From: Bacteroidaceae bacterium
GTDB taxonomy: Bacteria > Bacteroidota > Bacteroidia > Bacteroidales > Bacteroidaceae
Reading direction: 5' to 3'
Assembly: GCA_024695315.1 (NCBI GenBank)
Contig: JAILIJ010000208.1
Location: forward strand, 1-7,693
Length of the DNA stretch: 7,693 bases
The position numbers and the translations under genes were made by a program. Under the pieces are notes generated by a model, which saw nothing but the letters and a program-made list of their open reading frames with translations, had not been told where the DNA came from and did not search any database. Positions 5,654-7,693 of the stretch are shown piece by piece (position 1 is the stretch's first letter; every line of letters begins with the position of its first letter).

Positions 5654-6298
5654 ATGCAACAGATACAATTAAAAAATCTACTTCCGATGGTGTTCATGCA
5701 ACGAACAGACATCCAAAGTGATATCTGGAAACAAGATGTCACATTCGAAAAAGAAAAACTATACCTCATAGAAGCAAACTCGGGAACCGGTAAATCTTCT
5801 CTCTGCAGCTTCATCTATGGATACCGAAATGACTATCTTGGTAATATTCTTTTCGATACGGACGACATACACTCCTACAACATCAGTAAGTGGACCGACA
5901 TGCGTAAACGACACATAGCACTGTTGTGGCAAGAACTACGACTGTTCCCAGAACTCACTGCCATGGAGAATGTCATGATAAAAAATAAACTCACTGGATT
6001 CCAAAAGAAAACGGTCATTAACTCATGGTTCGAACAGTTGGGAATAGATGATAAAAAAGATGCCAAGATAGGACAAATGTCATACGGACAGCAGCAGAGA
6101 GTTGCTCTCATACGTACTCTATGTCAACCATTTGACTTCGTATTCGCCGATGAACCAATAAGCCATCTCGATGACCAAAACGCAGCCATCATGGGGCAGA
6201 TTCTTACCGATGAGGCTAAACGACAAGGAGCGGGAGTCATAACAACAAGTATCGGCAAACATATACAACTCAATTACGACAAAACATTCAAGCTATAA
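5654..6298 (+). CDS. ABC transporter ATP-binding protein, MacB/LolD-like, with divergent H-loop
   Basis: A 214-residue single-domain ABC ATPase that would dimerise under the permease encoded next. Visible motifs are Walker A ANSGTGKS (41-48, Lys47), Q-loop Gln93 in LLWQELRLFPELTAMENV, signature SYGQQ (143-147, normally SGGQQ), Walker B DFVFADE (161-167, Asp166 and Glu167) and D-loop SHLDD (170-174). The H-loop, normally a TH pair, reads VITTSIGK, so the switch histidine is Ser199. Walker A, Walker B and the catalytic Glu are intact, so ATP binding is expected; efficient turnover is less certain. The QELRLFPELTAMENV segment resembles the LolD/MacB/FtsE group. The ATG at 5654 gives a normal MQQIQLKNL start. 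The upstream in-frame TTG at 5630 is rejected because it lies in the TTCACTTAC repeat. The stop is 6 bp before the permease start, so the two are surely co-transcribed. The substrate cannot be read from sequence. Confidence 0.9.
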   Translation: MQQIQLKNLLPMVFMQRTDIQSDIWKQDVTFEKEKLYLIEANSGTGKSSLCSFIYGYRNDYLGNILFDTDDIHSYNISKWTDMRKRHIALLWQELRLFPELTAMENVMIKNKLTGFQKKTVINSWFEQLGIDDKKDAKIGQMSYGQQQRVALIRTLCQPFDFVFADEPISHLDDQNAAIMGQILTDEAKRQGAGVITTSIGKHIQLNYDKTFKL

Positions 6299-6304
6299 CG
6301 ACGT

Positions 6305-7504
6305 ATGAAATTAGTCTGGAAATTATTACGACAACATATCAGCATTCCACAGTTTACGGGATTCTTCCTCGCAAACCTCATCGGAATGACTATCATTCTG
6401 CTTGGCATACAATTCTATAATGACACGCAGGCTATTTACAACGGAGAGGACAGCTTCATGAAAGCTGACTATATGATTATTAACAAGAAAGTTGGAGTGT
6501 TATCTTCTATAACTGGAGGTAATAATGCTTTTACCAAAGGTGAGATAGAAGACATCAATGGACAACCGTTTGTAGAACGCGTGGGGGCTTTCACACCAAG
6601 CTCATTTGGGGTACGTGCTAGTTTCGCCATGAATGGATTAGCAAATATGTCTACCGACATGTTCTTTGAATCTGTACCAAACGATTTCATCGATGTGGCA
6701 CGTGAGAAATGGCATTATGCCGTCGGTGACAACGAATTGCCTATCATTCTCCCTAAGAACTACCTCGACCTATATAATTTCGGATACGCACAGAGCCGTT
6801 CTCTTCCTAAGGTCTCTGAGGGAATTTTAGGAGCCATAAAACTGCAAATACGCATTACTGGCAATGGACATAATGATGAATACGTGGGAAGGATTGTTGG
6901 TTTCAGTAGCCGACTAAATACCATTCTCGTGCCTGAGGACTTCATGAAGTGGGCTAACGGATATTATTCTGATGCAGCACGCACAAAGAATGCTACTCGT
7001 ATCATTCTCGAACTTAATAACCCTGCTGATGACAGGATTACGACTTTTGTGCAAGACAATAATTATGAAACAGATAAGAGTAAACTCGATGCGAGCAAGA
7101 CAACATACATTCTGCGCGTGGTCGTAGCCATCGTAATGTCGGTCGGAGTGCTTATCTGCATTCTCTCTCTCTACATTCTGATGCTAAGTGTTTTCCTTCT
7201 TGTGCAGAAGAATAGTTCAAAACTCGAAAACCTGCTTCTCATAGGATATAGCCCTGCTAAGGTGTCACTTCCATACCAACTTATGTCGGTAGGACTTAAT
7301 GTGCTGGTTTTCATTCTTGCTGTTGCGCTACTTCTCGTTGCACGTAGCTTGTATTTAACTTTGTTCGAATCTTTCTTCCCAGACTTCGTCGAACCTTCCA
7401 TCCTACCAAGTCTCATCATTGGCGTCATTTTGCTAATCATCGTTTCTGTTCTTAATATGATCGCTGTGCGTCAGAAAGTTATGGCTATTTGGAACAAAAA
7501 ATGA
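6305..7504 (+). CDS. ABC transporter permease, FtsX/MacB/LolC-like topology
   Basis: A 399-residue inner-membrane protein with four predicted hydrophobic segments: about 17-38, 268-300, 325-349 and 366-389. A periplasmic domain of about 230 residues lies between the first and second. This one-plus-three layout is that of MacB, LolC/E and FtsX (type VII ABC) permeases, which move envelope lipoproteins or extrude substrates, or transmit force, rather than form a classical channel. The cytoplasmic loop between segments 2 and 3 (KLENLLLIGYSPAKVSLPY, about 306-324) has the usual FtsX-domain form xxLLxxGxSxxxV that contacts the ATPase. The C-terminus (RQKVMAIWNKK) is basic and cytoplasmic. It starts 6 bp after the ATPase stop and is followed by a strong terminator hairpin, so it ends the transcription unit. 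Whether it handles lipoproteins, peptides or another load is unknown; the neighbouring lipoprotein is only a candidate partner. Confidence 0.88.
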   Translation: MKLVWKLLRQHISIPQFTGFFLANLIGMTIILLGIQFYNDTQAIYNGEDSFMKADYMIINKKVGVLSSITGGNNAFTKGEIEDINGQPFVERVGAFTPSSFGVRASFAMNGLANMSTDMFFESVPNDFIDVAREKWHYAVGDNELPIILPKNYLDLYNFGYAQSRSLPKVSEGILGAIKLQIRITGNGHNDEYVGRIVGFSSRLNTILVPEDFMKWANGYYSDAARTKNATRIILELNNPADDRITTFVQDNNYETDKSKLDASKTTYILRVVVAIVMSVGVLICILSLYILMLSVFLLVQKNSSKLENLLLIGYSPAKVSLPYQLMSVGLNVLVFILAVALLLVARSLYLTLFESFFPDFVEPSILPSLIIGVILLIIVSVLNMIAVRQKVMAIWNKK

Positions 7505-7555
7505 TATGATAGAGGAGGGGAAACTAACTTACTTGTGACGTCTATACATTCAAGT

Positions 7556-7608
7556 AAAAAAAGCGTCTCCAACGAGTAAATAACTCTGTTGGAGACGCTA
7601 TATTTTTT
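7556..7608. terminator. Bidirectional intrinsic terminator between convergent genes
   Basis: A perfect 12-bp stem, AGCGTCTCCAAC (7562-7573) with GTTGGAGACGCT (7588-7599), can extend by GAG/CTC with one bulged T around a TAAATAA loop. On the plus strand it is followed, after ATA, by six T (7603-7608), ending the ABC permease transcript. On the minus strand the A-run 7556-7562 becomes a U-tract, ending the rubredoxin transcript. The stop codon of the leftward gene (7609-7607) lies inside the plus-strand T-tract. Confidence 0.93.
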
Positions 7609-7693
7609 AGTCTACAGGAGAGAACTGATCCTTTCCTACACTACACATAGGACATTCAAAATCATCAGGCAGATCCTCGAAAGGAGTACCAGG
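7607..7693 (-). CDS. Rubredoxin, C-terminal part only
   Basis: Reading leftwards from the window edge, the last 28 codons encode PGTPFEDLPDDFECPMCSVG followed by KDQFSPVD and a TAA stop at 7609-7607. The PGTxFEDLPDDxxCPxCxVGKDxF pattern is the C-terminal half of a rubredoxin, a small electron carrier with one iron bound by four cysteines; the second ligand pair (CPMC) is visible and the first pair lies outside the window. In Bacteroidota anaerobes rubredoxin usually feeds electrons to rubrerythrin or other oxygen- and peroxide-reducing proteins. The residue after the second Cys is Ser where Gly is usual (CPLCGVGKD). A rubredoxin domain at the end of a larger fused protein cannot be excluded, because the start is missing. 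It is convergent with the ABC pair and shares its terminator. Confidence 0.88.
   Translation of the reverse strand, partial: PGTPFEDLPDDFECPMCSVGKDQFSPVD

Overview
The window looks like a chromosomal segment of a Bacteroidota bacterium, most likely Prevotella or a close relative in the Bacteroidales. This rests on Bacteroidota-type -7 promoter boxes (TAnnTTTG), lipoproteins resembling families confined to this phylum, A/T-rich leaders without Shine-Dalgarno sites, and the TTCATTC/TTCACTC/TTCACTTTT intergenic repeats common in Prevotella. The genus is an inference from pattern; there is no rRNA or marker phylogeny here.

Layout. On the minus strand at the left edge is a truncated lipoprotein gene (from 551 leftwards). 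A short divergent promoter region (about 586-624) separates it from map, methionine aminopeptidase (649-1509). Next comes a 440-bp gene-free island of nested repeats (1510-1949). It is followed by tsaD (1950-2966, tRNA t6A synthesis), rsmE (3074-3820, 16S rRNA m3U1498 methyltransferase), a large DUF4836-like lipoprotein (3960-5495), and a tight two-gene ABC transporter pair: an ATPase (5654-6298) and a MacB/LolC-like permease (6305-7504). A strong hairpin (7562-7599), flanked by A and T tracts, separates this block from the 3' end of a convergent rubredoxin gene on the minus strand (7607 to the right edge).

How the genes relate. map, tsaD and rsmE all serve translation: N-terminal Met removal, tRNA modification and rRNA modification. 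The lipoprotein and the ABC pair form a plausible but unproven cell-envelope group. Only the ATPase and permease are certainly coupled (6-bp gap). No intrinsic terminator is visible between map and 7562, so partial read-through along the block is possible.

The most unusual material is in the gaps between genes. The map-tsaD gap is a composite of low-complexity and inverted repeats, and one of its segments recurs in opposite orientation in front of the ABC ATPase gene. A second short repeat family lies at three consecutive gene junctions. Three genes have upstream in-frame non-ATG starts (TTG or GTG) that fall inside a promoter or repeat; internal ATGs are preferred for all three. The ABC ATPase lacks the usual H-loop histidine. 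I found no clear new defence or mobile system; most of the coding content is ordinary housekeeping.
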